Assembly: GCA_029858305.1 (NCBI GenBank)
Contig: JAOUFI010000004.1
Location: 23,862 to 87,861 of the forward strand
Origin: Candidatus Thorarchaeota archaeon
GTDB taxonomy: Archaea; Asgardarchaeota; Thorarchaeia; Thorarchaeales; Thorarchaeaceae
DNA: 64,000 bases
Direction: 5' to 3'
The position numbers and the translations under genes were made by a program. Shown here in pieces: positions 7,625 to 16,344 of the stretch (position 1 is its first letter; each line of letters starts with the position of its first letter). The notes under the pieces are model-generated. The model was not told the origin of the DNA, made no database searches, and was given only the letters and a program-made list of their open reading frames with translations.

Positions 7625-9604
7625 ATGGTGTATACCATGAGTTTTTACTGGGAGCCTGCAAGTACACAAAGACAATCCAAATCGAATGGAACGAAGATTA
7701 TCGCACTTGTCATTATTCTCATGATTATAGTTTCTACTGGGATTGCACTGATTGTTAATTTTATCCCAAACAGTATAGGTCCTACTGAGCCTGTTAGGGT
7801 CGCTGTGCTTGATTCGGGTATTGATTCTGACTTATCTCTGCAAGGGAGGATTGTTGCGCAGCAGAGTTTCATAACATTACAGAATGGATATGAAATCGTA
7901 GATTCATCGGTCACGGATTCTAGGCCAGATGATGTTCCTCATGGTACTTTGATTGCCAAGCAGATTGCGCAAGCTCCGAACTCATTAATCCTTAATGGAA
8001 AGATATTGAGCACTGATGGCACTGCACCAACAGTAGCGCTAGTTGAAGCGATACATTGGGCCGTTGAGCAGAATGCAAGCGTGATCAACCTAAGTCTTGG
8101 TGGTGTACCAACTCTTGGCGACCCATCAGAGACAGCGATTGATTGGGCTTTCTCTCAGGGAGTCATTGTTATCGTTTCGGCAGGAAATAGTGGAGATAGT
8201 GGACTAGCTGGAACAAGCATCGAATCACCAGCAGTCTACAAGAACTGCCTGGCGGTTGGTGCATTGACAGATAATAATGAACCAGCGTTTTTCAGTTCTA
8301 CTGGACCCGCAAATGGACACTATGTGAAGCCAGATATTAGCGCGTTAGGATACACAACTGGCAGTGATGGGACGAGGTACTATGGAACTAGTTTTGCGGC
8401 TCCGAGAGTCTCTGCAGCAGCTGCCGAATTGGTTGGATACTCTATGGCGAACAACATCACCTGGTCCCCTGGTTCAATCATGACCGCTCTAATGAAGGGA
8501 TCCACAGTTCTTAGTGATTATCAACCATATGAAGTAGGGGCTGGAAAACTGAGCATTCAGGGAGCTCTCAATCTCATCAAGCAATCTGTATCCACGAATG
8601 AACTGCCACCTATTAGTTACGCCTTCCCAGGAATATTACCTATTGATTATGAAAGATTGTTTCAGGGAGATACATATCATTTCAATATCAGACTTTTCAC
8701 AAGCGGAACGACAGTGTTCATTACAGAAGTTTACAGCACAAACACATCATTGTTCATCATTGATGATGAGATCGAGGTGAATCAGATTGCTCTTGTTCCA
8801 GTCGCTGTAGATGTTCCAAATTCAGGGGTAGAGGAGATTGCAGGTACAATCACTTTCACTTCAGAAGACTTTGGTAATACCAGTGTCTTCATTAGCTTCC
8901 CAGTCGGAATTCCAAATGCTCGTGTTGCCTTTGATATCTCTCACACGGCATGGGACATTGACACAATCTATGGACAATTTAGAGAGTTCTACAAGGAACT
9001 AGTAAACAACAATATCTCGGTGACTGAGATTCGTAATAGTACTGCAACAACCTTAACAGTCTTGCAAGAATTTGATGCAATTGTACTTCTTGACCCGTGT
9101 GCCTATTCAATAAATGATACAGATCCAGAGCGTTCCACTTACTTCTCTCTTCCCTTTTCAGAGTCTGAAAAACAAGCCTATGAAGACTACTACGATGCAG
9201 GCGGTGGGCTTTTTGTAGTGGGGCTATCAAATTCTACTCTCAATGTCTCAGCCTTGAATGAGTTTCTCTCTTGGACTGGATTCTCATTCACAGAGGATGA
9301 AGTGCCAACTGGAGATACACCTACTATCATAGACACTATAGATTCACATCCTATCACCAATGGTGTGAATAGATTTGACTATCTAGGAGCGACAATTCAG
9401 ATTCCTGGTGATGGACACAGACTGGCACGTTATGTTGGAATGCCAGTTTTGGGTTATAAAGAGGGAGCAGGCGGTGGAAAAATAGTGGTGATAGGAAGTA
9501 ACTTTATGCTGGATAACTGGGGTCTCCTTGACGAGTATTCCACAATAAACGATAATGCGAGATTAGTACTTCAAATCGTTCTCTGGTGTGCAGGTAAGCT
9601 TTAG
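7625..9604 (+). CDS. Membrane-anchored subtilisin-like serine protease
   Basis: An S8-family peptidase. One N-terminal membrane segment (residues about 25-47) and the downstream catalytic domain suggest a protein anchored by its N-terminus with the protease outside the cell. The catalytic triad is visible as AVLDSGID (Asp), VPHGTLIA (His) and GTSFAAP (Ser), with the oxyanion-hole Asn in SAGNSG. After about residue 320 comes a beta-rich region. The last 200 residues (ARVAFDISHTAWDID, GGGLFVVG, GGGKIVVIGSNFMLDN) look like a glutamine-amidotransferase-like (DUF4350-type) domain that may bind rather than cleave. No clear propeptide is seen. ATG 7625 is used; ATG 7637 is possible. A candidate structured RNA lies just downstream. 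Confidence 0.88.
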   Translation: MVYTMSFYWEPASTQRQSKSNGTKIIALVIILMIIVSTGIALIVNFIPNSIGPTEPVRVAVLDSGIDSDLSLQGRIVAQQSFITLQNGYEIVDSSVTDSRPDDVPHGTLIAKQIAQAPNSLILNGKILSTDGTAPTVALVEAIHWAVEQNASVINLSLGGVPTLGDPSETAIDWAFSQGVIVIVSAGNSGDSGLAGTSIESPAVYKNCLAVGALTDNNEPAFFSSTGPANGHYVKPDISALGYTTGSDGTRYYGTSFAAPRVSAAAAELVGYSMANNITWSPGSIMTALMKGSTVLSDYQPYEVGAGKLSIQGALNLIKQSVSTNELPPISYAFPGILPIDYERLFQGDTYHFNIRLFTSGTTVFITEVYSTNTSLFIIDDEIEVNQIALVPVAVDVPNSGVEEIAGTITFTSEDFGNTSVFISFPVGIPNARVAFDISHTAWDIDTIYGQFREFYKELVNNNISVTEIRNSTATTLTVLQEFDAIVLLDPCAYSINDTDPERSTYFSLPFSESEKQAYEDYYDAGGGLFVVGLSNSTLNVSALNEFLSWTGFSFTEDEVPTGDTPTIIDTIDSHPITNGVNRFDYLGATIQIPGDGHRLARYVGMPVLGYKEGAGGGKIVVIGSNFMLDNWGLLDEYSTINDNARLVLQIVLWCAGKL

Positions 9605-9652
9605 TAATGTCAAGGTGTATCATGGCACACTTTGATTGCCTTGAAACTTGTG

Positions 9653-9660
9653 TTTTAAAT
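9653..9660 (+). promoter_or_regulatory. TATA-like element before candidate structured RNA
   Basis: TTTTAAAT fits the archaeal TATA consensus and lies about 45 nt after the protease stop. A start site about 25 nt downstream (near 9680) would precede the folded element at 9696-9766. Confidence 0.35.
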
Positions 9661-9695
9661 GTAGATGAGGATTAGTTGTAATTACTAACAACCTT

Positions 9696-9766
9696 TCCGA
9701 GTCGAAATCGGACTTGCTGGTGACTGAGGTTCACTCCAAAGTTGCCAGCTCACTCGACTCTTTTTT
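9696..9766 (+). ncRNA. Candidate structured RNA or attenuator ending in T6
   Basis: This intergenic stretch folds by hand into a closing stem GAGTCGA (9699-9705) with TCGACTC (9754-9760), followed at once by TTTTTT. Inside is a 10-bp stem, GCTGGTGACT (9716-9725) with AGTTGCCAGC (9740-9749), including two G-U pairs. A third hairpin, TCCGA (9696-9700) with TCGGA (9708-9712) and a 7-nt loop, uses the same bases as the closing stem. The two folds exclude each other, as in attenuators and riboswitches. It lies between the protease and the MFS gene, whose start is about 70 nt downstream. It could also be a small stand-alone RNA or simply a complex terminator. Confidence 0.35.
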
Positions 9767-9836
9767 CAAATTAATTGTAATCTTGATGAAATCAGTATGT
9801 TTAACTTAGGGACATTGTGCCACGGGATTCCAGGAC

Positions 9837-11075
9837 GTGATATTCCTCTTGGCACGAACAACACAAGCATCCTATGCAGTTTTGGCAGCCTGTACGATTT
9901 CACATTTCATAAATCACGTCTTCACAGGTGCATTATCCCCATTTTTAGAAGTGATACAGTCTGAACTTGGTATCAGTTACACGTTGATTGGAATTATTGC
10001 GAGCGCTGCAGTGGTTGCTATGACCACAGCACATCTTTTGGTTGGATATCTCGGGGACAAAGGGTACCGTGATGCATTCATCTCAATCAGCATTATCGGG
10101 GCAGCATTCGCAACACTACTGACCAGTTTTGCTCAGGAATTTGTCTTTCTGACCATCTTTCAGATTTTCATGGGTATTGGTGCATCAGGATATCACCCAA
10201 GTTCATTTCCTGCCTTAGCAGAGAAGTTTCCCAATTCGGATCGTGCAAAGGCCACAGGTATTCAGGCAATGGGTGGGCTTGTCGGGATGGCCATAACTCC
10301 ATTTCTTGGTGTGACCTTGCTCATATTTCTTGGTTCTTGGCAAGGATCTCTACAAGTGCTTGCTATTCTAGGATTTGTCCTGTTTATCCCGACACTATTC
10401 CTAATGAGGCGCTCATCCAGTGAATCTAAAGACATGAAGGTCGTTGTAGAGTCCGAAGGACCTGAGGGCTGGACTCGAAATTTCTGGTTAGTTATTGTGC
10501 TCATGGGTCTTCGAGGAATGGCATTTCGATGTACATCTCTGTTGATGCCACTCTATCTTGTTGTCACATATGGTGCTAGCACAGTTTCTGCAGGAATACT
10601 TACTGCAATTATGCTGACCGCAGGCCTCTTTGGTGAAGTCGTTTCATCCATACTATCAGATAAACTGCATAATCGCGTTGCATTCCTTGTTGTTTCTACG
10701 GGTTTTGCAACACCAGCCCTCTTGTTGTTGAACTTCGCTCTAGAGCCTATAATGTTAATCCTAATTCTTGTTATCATCGGATTCTTCTTCTATCTAGGAG
10801 TTCCAGCGAATACTGCTCTACAGACAGAGATATCGCCACGTAGGAAGAGAGGTTTAGCCTTTGGAATTATCTTTTCAATTGGCTCAATACCCGGAGCAGT
10901 GTCACCTATCATCTTTGGATACATTGGCGATCTATATGGACTTGCAGCTTCAATACTGTTTCTTGTTGTCACAACCTTCCTAGCAACCATAGTTGCACTA
11001 TTTCTGAAGGAAGAGAAGCTACAGAAAGGAGTAGTGCAGATTGCCATGCCTGGGGAAGCAATATTACATCAATGA
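9837..11075 (+). CDS. MFS transporter, fosmidomycin-resistance-like
   Basis: A 412-residue major facilitator with about 12 hydrophobic helices. The N-terminal SHFINHVFTGALSPFLEVI, the loop VGYLGDKGYRD (the usual MFS motif A region) and GASGYHPSSFPALAEKF resemble the Fsr-type group of proton-driven exporters of small molecules. Substrate is unknown. The start is uncertain: the track uses GTG 9837, while TTG 9849 also fits. The candidate attenuator-like RNA immediately upstream may control it. The PHP phosphatase gene follows in the same direction after about 50 nt. Confidence 0.85.
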   Translation: MIFLLARTTQASYAVLAACTISHFINHVFTGALSPFLEVIQSELGISYTLIGIIASAAVVAMTTAHLLVGYLGDKGYRDAFISISIIGAAFATLLTSFAQEFVFLTIFQIFMGIGASGYHPSSFPALAEKFPNSDRAKATGIQAMGGLVGMAITPFLGVTLLIFLGSWQGSLQVLAILGFVLFIPTLFLMRRSSSESKDMKVVVESEGPEGWTRNFWLVIVLMGLRGMAFRCTSLLMPLYLVVTYGASTVSAGILTAIMLTAGLFGEVVSSILSDKLHNRVAFLVVSTGFATPALLLLNFALEPIMLILILVIIGFFFYLGVPANTALQTEISPRRKRGLAFGIIFSIGSIPGAVSPIIFGYIGDLYGLAASILFLVVTTFLATIVALFLKEEKLQKGVVQIAMPGEAILHQ

Positions 11076-11128
11076 GCAAACCTTCACCTATAGGCAATCT
11101 GAAATAACATGCACCTCAGTGAATTGAC

Positions 11129-11971
11129 ATGTTTGATTATCATGTCCATCCCGGATACTCAATAGACGCAGAAGGAAGTGTAGAGGACTTCTGTCATTCA
11201 GCTTTAGAGAGAGGACTCAAAGAAATCGCCTTCACAACTCATCTTGACACAGATACCTCAACAGATGATTGCTTTGTTGTGGTCCAAGGCGAGAGGGTAG
11301 AAACTCTTTCTGGAGGATGGTTGGAAGACTATGAAATGACAATAAGAGCTGCAGAAGATAAGTATAGAGAGTTAGGACTGAAGGTTCTTCTGGGAGTCGA
11401 GGTGGACTATATCCCGAATGTGGAAAGTATCCTGCCAGAGCAATTCTATTCGACGGATTTTGATATAGTCCTAGGTTCAGCTCATCTTGTTGATCATATC
11501 GCAATATCTGCTGGTGACCGTGCACGGGAAGCCTTCAGAAGATACACAATTGAAGAGCTTGGAGAAAGATACTACGGTCTCCTTCTTGATGCAATAGAAA
11601 CTGGACTCTTTGATATCATGTCTCATCTGGACCTCTATCGGAGATTTGGACAAGTCTTCTACGGTGAAAAAATTCGTGAGATATGGAGATCCTATCTCGA
11701 TGATCTTGTTATGTCGATGAGAAGAAACAATGTTGGTTTTGAGATAAACACATCTCCTCTCAGAAGAGGGCAGGACGAACCCATGCCAGAGGAGAACATT
11801 GTCAGAGCACTGAAAGAATCAGGAGTGACGACTGCGACAGTGGGTTCTGATGCACACTCTCCAGACCATGTTGGAGTGGGTATTGAAAAGGCCATTCAGA
11901 TACTCAAGAGAGTTGGGTTTTCCAGTGTTACAACATTTGATCGTCGAATATCTAGTACACATGATATCTAG
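11129..11971 (+). CDS. PHP-family phosphatase (histidinol-phosphatase-like)
   Basis: Metal-dependent phosphoesterase of the PHP superfamily, HisJ/HisK-like. The N-terminus DYHVHPGYSIDAEG supplies the first His pair. FTTHLD, GVEVDYIP, GSAHLVD, MSHLDLYRR and VGSDAHSPDHVG carry the remaining metal ligands in the expected order across about 270 residues. In histidine biosynthesis it would dephosphorylate histidinol phosphate, but no other his genes lie nearby, so another phosphate monoester is possible. ATG 11129 is the first in-frame start. It may be co-transcribed with the MFS gene. Confidence 0.85.
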   Translation: MFDYHVHPGYSIDAEGSVEDFCHSALERGLKEIAFTTHLDTDTSTDDCFVVVQGERVETLSGGWLEDYEMTIRAAEDKYRELGLKVLLGVEVDYIPNVESILPEQFYSTDFDIVLGSAHLVDHIAISAGDRAREAFRRYTIEELGERYYGLLLDAIETGLFDIMSHLDLYRRFGQVFYGEKIREIWRSYLDDLVMSMRRNNVGFEINTSPLRRGQDEPMPEENIVRALKESGVTTATVGSDAHSPDHVGVGIEKAIQILKRVGFSSVTTFDRRISSTHDI

Positions 11972-12007
11972 GATAGGCATTTAGTGCAAAAGACAGTTAT
12001 CTGAGAG

Positions 12008-12457
12008 ATGTATTGTCCACACGGTGATTCGATGAGAAACGTGAAGTCGTTTGTTCTATGTCTTATTGGCGGTATCCTGATGTTTTATGCTGGATTTGTG
12101 GGTAGTGTTGGAATCTGGGGAGACCTGATTGCTCTTGCAAACTCACTGGCTCCAGGATTTGCAGATGTCCTCTTTTGGGTTCTTATCATACTTCAGAACA
12201 TCGCTACCCTCGGTGGTATTGCTGTGATTATCGGAGCAATCTTGTTCACGACAGATAGAGTGGGAACTGGGAAGTTCATTATAGGAATAGCTGCAGGGAT
12301 GGGCATCATCGGTCTCATATTCCTCATCTATGATATGTACATGGCTTTGGGTGTCGATGCGCTTCTGGAGTTCTACAACTTGCTATCTAATTCAATGGGA
12401 ATGCTCGGTGTGATCTTGACAATAATTGGTCGAATGATGGTCAAAAAACCCGAATAA
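12008..12457 (+). CDS. Small integral membrane protein, unknown function
   Basis: About 140-149 residues with four hydrophobic segments: VKSFVLCLIGGILMFYAGF, the VLFWVLIILQNIATLG segment, IIGIAAGMGIIGLIFLIYDM, and a final LLSNSMGMLGVILTIIGRMM. No charged or catalytic signature is seen. The start could be ATG 12008 or ATG 12032; the latter gives MRNVKSF, a typical membrane-protein N-terminus, and has GGTGAT before it. I do not recognise a family. It stands between the PHP gene and the TPR gene on the same strand. Confidence 0.65.
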   Translation: MYCPHGDSMRNVKSFVLCLIGGILMFYAGFVGSVGIWGDLIALANSLAPGFADVLFWVLIILQNIATLGGIAVIIGAILFTTDRVGTGKFIIGIAAGMGIIGLIFLIYDMYMALGVDALLEFYNLLSNSMGMLGVILTIIGRMMVKKPE

Positions 12458-12500
12458 TCCACTTGAGTAACTCTTATCCGAAGCCTATTGAGTACAAATC

Positions 12501-13142
12501 ATGGTTGACGTGACAGAGAACAGTGATAATGCAATTCAGAAAGCTGTAAAACTAATAGAAAATGGACTCTTCAAAGAAGCTATCGTAGAGCTCCGTGACT
12601 TCTTGCGGGATCACCCAGAGTCTATAGAAGGATGGTATAATCTAGGTTACGCATTAACAGAAAATGAAGAATATGATGCAGCAAACAAGGCATATGATGA
12701 AGCCCTAGCGATTGACAATGGAATTTTTGCATTGTGGTTCAATAAGGGCACTGTATTCTATGAACAGAAGGATTTTGAGAATGCAAAGGAGTGTTATGAG
12801 AAAGCCCTCGAGATTGATCCGGAAGATGCTGAGGCATGGAACAACTTGGGAAATTGTTTTTCAAGACTAGCAGATGGAAGATCTGCAATTGATGCATATA
12901 CTAGAGCTGTAGCACTAAGACCTGACTACGCAGAGGCCTTCTACAACAAAGCAAACGCACATTTCATCGAGGAAGAGGATGAAAAAGCAGTTGCATATGC
13001 TGAGCTTGCCCTTGAATTGAATCCAGCCTTAGAAGAAAAAATTAGTCAATGGATTCATGTTTCACGTAACAGGCTATTATCAAAGAGAGACCAAGAAGAG
13101 CATGAACGGAGAGTCAGAGAACGTTCAAAGCAAACAGATTGA
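12501..13142 (+). CDS. TPR-repeat protein
   Basis: A 213-residue soluble protein made almost entirely of tetratricopeptide repeats. About five 34-residue units are visible, with hallmarks such as EGWYNLGYALTENEEYDAA, YEKALEIDPEDAEAWNNLG and YTRAVALRPDYAEAFYNKA. The C-terminal tail is strongly charged (RDQEEHERRVRERSK). TPR proteins are protein-interaction scaffolds. The partner is unknown, but the next gene codes a membrane protein that also carries TPR-like helices, so the two may act together. Confidence 0.88.
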   Translation: MVDVTENSDNAIQKAVKLIENGLFKEAIVELRDFLRDHPESIEGWYNLGYALTENEEYDAANKAYDEALAIDNGIFALWFNKGTVFYEQKDFENAKECYEKALEIDPEDAEAWNNLGNCFSRLADGRSAIDAYTRAVALRPDYAEAFYNKANAHFIEEEDEKAVAYAELALELNPALEEKISQWIHVSRNRLLSKRDQEEHERRVRERSKQTD

Positions 13143-13185
13143 TTGATTCATCAGACCTAAAAGGAGTAGAGGCACCGTACAGGTC

Positions 13186-13740
13186 ATGATTCCGGGTATG
13201 ATTCCAGAGGAAACTTCTGAAGGATTCTCTCCACCGTACAAATACATAATATTGATAGCGGCTCTAATTACTGTGGGGGGAGTAATATTGGCGTGGCTTG
13301 GAGGACAGGGTATTCTACCTCTCAATCCAGCAGTAACTTTGGGGATGAGTATTCTTCTAGCGACAATCGTCATTTGTTGTGCGGGCGTCATAATGCAAGG
13401 AACCTATGCATCAAGAATTGTCAATTATAGCGAGATGGAGCTCAGATACGAGGAGGGCATGGGACATTATGAAAATGAAGAGTGGGAGAATGCACTCCTT
13501 ATCTTTACAGAGCTTGCAGGTCCAAAATTGGATCATAAACGGGGAACATATTATTCAGCCTGCTGCTATGAAAAGCTTGGAGATTGGGAAAATGTCAAGA
13601 AATACACAAATGCCTACCTGAGGATGAAGCCAAAGGATGCAGAAGCCTGGGAGATGCTGTCTCGAGCCCACAAAACTCTTTTCGAATACGAAGAGGCGCA
13701 GTATGCCAGAGACCAAGCGGACAGGTTCAGAACTAGTTAA
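13186..13740 (+). CDS. Membrane-anchored TPR-like protein
   Basis: A 184-residue protein with two N-terminal membrane segments (YIILIAALITVGGVILAWL and TLGMSILLATIVICCAGVI) and a cytoplasmic helical part. The segments YEEGMGHYENEEWENALLIF, YYSACCYEKLGDWENVKKY and AYLRMKPKDAEAWEMLSRA fit about three TPR units. It starts 44 nt after the soluble TPR gene and is probably in the same transcript. A membrane-tethered adaptor is a reasonable inference. There is no evidence for an enzyme activity. Confidence 0.75.
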   Translation: MIPGMIPEETSEGFSPPYKYIILIAALITVGGVILAWLGGQGILPLNPAVTLGMSILLATIVICCAGVIMQGTYASRIVNYSEMELRYEEGMGHYENEEWENALLIFTELAGPKLDHKRGTYYSACCYEKLGDWENVKKYTNAYLRMKPKDAEAWEMLSRAHKTLFEYEEAQYARDQADRFRTS

Positions 13741-13864
13741 GAAGCTCTTCAATTACGTAGATAATGCTGGAGAAGGTCTCTCGAGAAATTGTAGCTGGTG
13801 GACATGAATTTCAATTCAATCAAGTTCGCCGATGACGGTCTCCAAGAAATCTAAGCTATACTAA

Positions 13865-14773
13865 TTAGCATTCAATAACCGGATTACGCAAGAATCCAAT
13901 CTTCTCAATGAATTGTTCTACTACATCGCCTGATTTCAGAAACTCTGGCGGATTTCTCACAAATCCGACTCCAGAGGGAGTTCCAGTAGCAATCACATCG
14001 CCCGGCTCGAGTGTGAATGACTTCGAGAGGTGAGCAATAATTTGTGGAACACTGAAGATCATCTTTGATGTTGTTGAATTCTGTTTTATTACACCGTTGA
14101 TTTTCGTTATCATCTTAAGGTCGGAACCATCACCCAGCTCGTCTCGTGTGACAATACAAGGGCCCATGGGACAGAAGCTGTCCAGAGATTTAGAACGTAC
14201 ATACTGTCTATCGCTGTGTTGAAGATCTCTCGCACTCACATCGTTGATGATTGTGTATCCAGCAATGAAGTCTAGGGATTGGTCCTCCTCGACATCTTTA
14301 CACATCTTGCCTATTACTACCGCAAGCTCAACCTCCCAGTCTATCTGTTTCGATATTTTCGGTATCTGTATAGGATCATTAGGACCAATTACACATGATG
14401 GAAACTTAGCAAAGACTACCGGAAACGTGGGAACTTCAGTCCCGGTCTCTTTGATATGATCAAGATAGTTACGCCCGACAGCAATAATTTTCCCTGGCCG
14501 TGGTATTGGAGCTTCCAGTGTCAGTGAGCTCGGTTCCCGGGTGAGAAGACGTTCTTCATTCGGTGATTGTTCATGTCGTTTGACAATCTGACTTACAACT
14601 TCAATACCTGATTCCCAATTCAGGAGATCCAGCATGGTTGTCGGAAAACTCTGACCATGAACGTGATACTTCCTGCCAAAGTAAGAGGCCGCATCTGGAA
14701 TGTCAAGAATCCCTGATTCTATGTGCACACCAATGGAAGGCACGCCCATTCGTGAGTATGTGACCAATCGCAT
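13865..14773 (-). CDS. Fumarylacetoacetate hydrolase-family protein
   Basis: A 302-residue FAH-superfamily enzyme. The C-terminal catalytic domain begins at GKIIAVGRNYLDHIKE. It has the metal ligands and substrate loop in DWEVELAVVIGK, GYTIINDVSARDLQ and GDVIATGTPSGVGF. Members hydrolyse or decarboxylate 2-oxo acid-type compounds such as acylpyruvates, oxaloacetate and 2-hydroxyhepta-dienedioates; the substrate here is not determinable. The N-terminal 80 residues (MRLVTYSRMGVPSIGV) are the usual small domain. It is divergent from the small Cys protein and leuBCD genes, with only about 65 nt between starts. Confidence 0.9.
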   Translation of the reverse strand: MRLVTYSRMGVPSIGVHIESGILDIPDAASYFGRKYHVHGQSFPTTMLDLLNWESGIEVVSQIVKRHEQSPNEERLLTREPSSLTLEAPIPRPGKIIAVGRNYLDHIKETGTEVPTFPVVFAKFPSCVIGPNDPIQIPKISKQIDWEVELAVVIGKMCKDVEEDQSLDFIAGYTIINDVSARDLQHSDRQYVRSKSLDSFCPMGPCIVTRDELGDGSDLKMITKINGVIKQNSTTSKMIFSVPQIIAHLSKSFTLEPGDVIATGTPSGVGFVRNPPEFLKSGDVVEQFIEKIGFLRNPVIEC

Positions 14774-14837
14774 GATATCATAGGTCCAACCAACTCATTT
14801 ATTCGTAATGGTAACAAACACGTCATAGTGATTACGC

Positions 14838-15167
14838 ATGACGAATGAACCATCACTTGATGAGTTACCCGACAAGGTTTTCGTTGCCCTAGGCAGAAGA
14901 GGTATGGAGGGTATTCCTCTAAAAGAATGTACGTACGAGTGTGATGGAAAAGAGCTTCGTTTCCTCAAATTCAGCAAGAGCAAAGACTATCTCAAGGGAC
15001 AAGGTGTTGAAGAGGTAGTCGAGGACTGGCTTGTTGAGTGTATGAAATGTGGCAAACCTTTCACAATCCGATGCATCATCAGATATGCAGAGGGAGAAAG
15101 GATAGATACAAGAGTAGACATTATAGATGATACTGGCAAGAATCTTGGTTGGCTAGGAAGCTATTAG
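14838..15167 (+). CDS. Small Cys-containing protein, unknown, upstream of leuBCD
   Basis: A 109-residue hypothetical protein. Five cysteines are visible: CTYEC near residue 32, then CMKCGKPFTIRC near 77. Four of them could bind one metal ion as two Cys pairs about 40 residues apart. No known family is recognised. It ends 10 nt before the leuB-like start, so it is probably the first gene of that operon and may serve it or be a metal-sensing regulator; both ideas are inference. Confidence 0.65.
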   Translation: MTNEPSLDELPDKVFVALGRRGMEGIPLKECTYECDGKELRFLKFSKSKDYLKGQGVEEVVEDWLVECMKCGKPFTIRCIIRYAEGERIDTRVDIIDDTGKNLGWLGSY

Positions 15168-15177
15168 GTGAGTTGAA

Positions 15178-16338
15178 ATGTCTCGGACCTACAAGATATC
15201 AATCCTTCCCGGAGATGGCATTGGTCGTGAAGTCGTGCCTCAGGCAGTTAACGTACTTCAAGCTGCAGAGGAACTTGTTGGAGGTTTCCAGATGGACCTT
15301 CACAAATATGAGTGTGGAGGAGAGTTCTATCGGAAGGAGAAGAGAGAATGGACAATCGAGGCGGAGGAGTTCACGAAAAAAGAGGCAGATGCTGTGCTCC
15401 TTGGTGCTATAGGTGCGGTCAATTCAGATGGGAGTAGTGTGAGACTTCCAGATGGGAATCTCGCAGGTTATAGTATAGTGATAGGACTAAGGATGGAACT
15501 TGATCTCTTTGCCAACGTCAGACCGGTCAAGCTCTATGAAGGAGTATGGACACCACTTAGCGGAAAAGGACCAGATGATATCGACATGACCATTATCCGA
15601 GAGAACACAGAAGGACTCTATTCACCAACTCGGGGAACTTTGAAGAGAGGGAAAGAATCTGAATTAGCAATCGATACCAGAGTTATAACAAGAAAGGGGT
15701 CAGAGCGGGTTATACGTTATGCTTTCCACCTTGCTGTCAATAGTCACGGAGCTCCAAGTGACAGACAAAAGAGAGTGACCTGTGTCGATAAGAGCAATTT
15801 ACTCGCTGGTTGTCAACTCTTTAGAAGTGTATTCGACGAGATTGCCCAAGAGTATCCAAGCGTTGAGAAGGACTATGCATATGTGGATGCGTGGACTCAG
15901 TGGTGTCTCAGAAAGCCTGAGTACTACAATGTTGTTGTTGCTCCCAATGAATTTGGAGACATAATCACAGACCTTGGAGCAGCAGTCCAAGGTGGTCTTG
16001 GTGTAGCCCCTGCAGGGAATATTGGAGTCAAGCATGGTGTCTTCGAACCAGTTCATGGCTCAGCACCAAAATACTATGGATCTAATAGTGCAAATCCGAT
16101 TGCCGCCATTCTGGCATTGAGTATGATGCTAGACTGGCTAGGAACAGAGCATCGCGATAAGAAAGTTAAAAGTGCTGGAGAATTAATCAAAGCATCAGTC
16201 GCAGAGCTACTCAGAGAAGGCAAGGTACGAACGCTAGACTTGTGTGTGGGGCCATGGAGCTCTGTAAGTCCCAGCTCCACAGAAAATGTGACTTCTGAAA
16301 TAATTAAATTACTCAAAAGAATTCAGACGAAACGGTGA
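15178..16338 (+). CDS. leuB: Isopropylmalate/homoisocitrate dehydrogenase family
   Basis: NAD(P)-dependent decarboxylating dehydrogenase acting on a 3-alkylmalate; in leucine synthesis it oxidises 3-isopropylmalate. Signatures: [14 protein letters not shown] at the N-terminus, [16 protein letters not shown], the substrate/NAD loop ENTEGLYSP, the Asp-containing [19 protein letters not shown], and [19 protein letters not shown]. The 386-residue length is normal. Location directly before leuC and leuD supports leucine (or norvaline/isoleucine-type) chain extension. No leuA/citramalate synthase lies in the window, so isopropylmalate, methylmalate or homoisocitrate remain possible substrates. AGGTGAG lies just before ATG 15178. 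Confidence 0.88.
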   Translation: MSRTYKISILPGDGIGREVVPQAVNVLQAAEELVGGFQMDLHKYECGGEFYRKEKREWTIEAEEFTKKEADAVLLGAIGAVNSDGSSVRLPDGNLAGYSIVIGLRMELDLFANVRPVKLYEGVWTPLSGKGPDDIDMTIIRENTEGLYSPTRGTLKRGKESELAIDTRVITRKGSERVIRYAFHLAVNSHGAPSDRQKRVTCVDKSNLLAGCQLFRSVFDEIAQEYPSVEKDYAYVDAWTQWCLRKPEYYNVVVAPNEFGDIITDLGAAVQGGLGVAPAGNIGVKHGVFEPVHGSAPKYYGSNSANPIAAILALSMMLDWLGTEHRDKKVKSAGELIKASVAELLREGKVRTLDLCVGPWSSVSPSSTENVTSEIIKLLKRIQTKR

Positions 16339-16344
16339 GTTACA

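Noticed and set aside
9696-9712. tRNA T-arm-like hairpin TCCGA-gtcgaaa-TCGGA
   Set aside because: The 7-nt loop differs from the TTCRANY consensus at both ends, and no matching acceptor, D or anticodon arms are found around it.
15782-16056. ORFs within leuB in other frames
   Set aside because: Shadows; the leuB frame carries all catalytic motifs.
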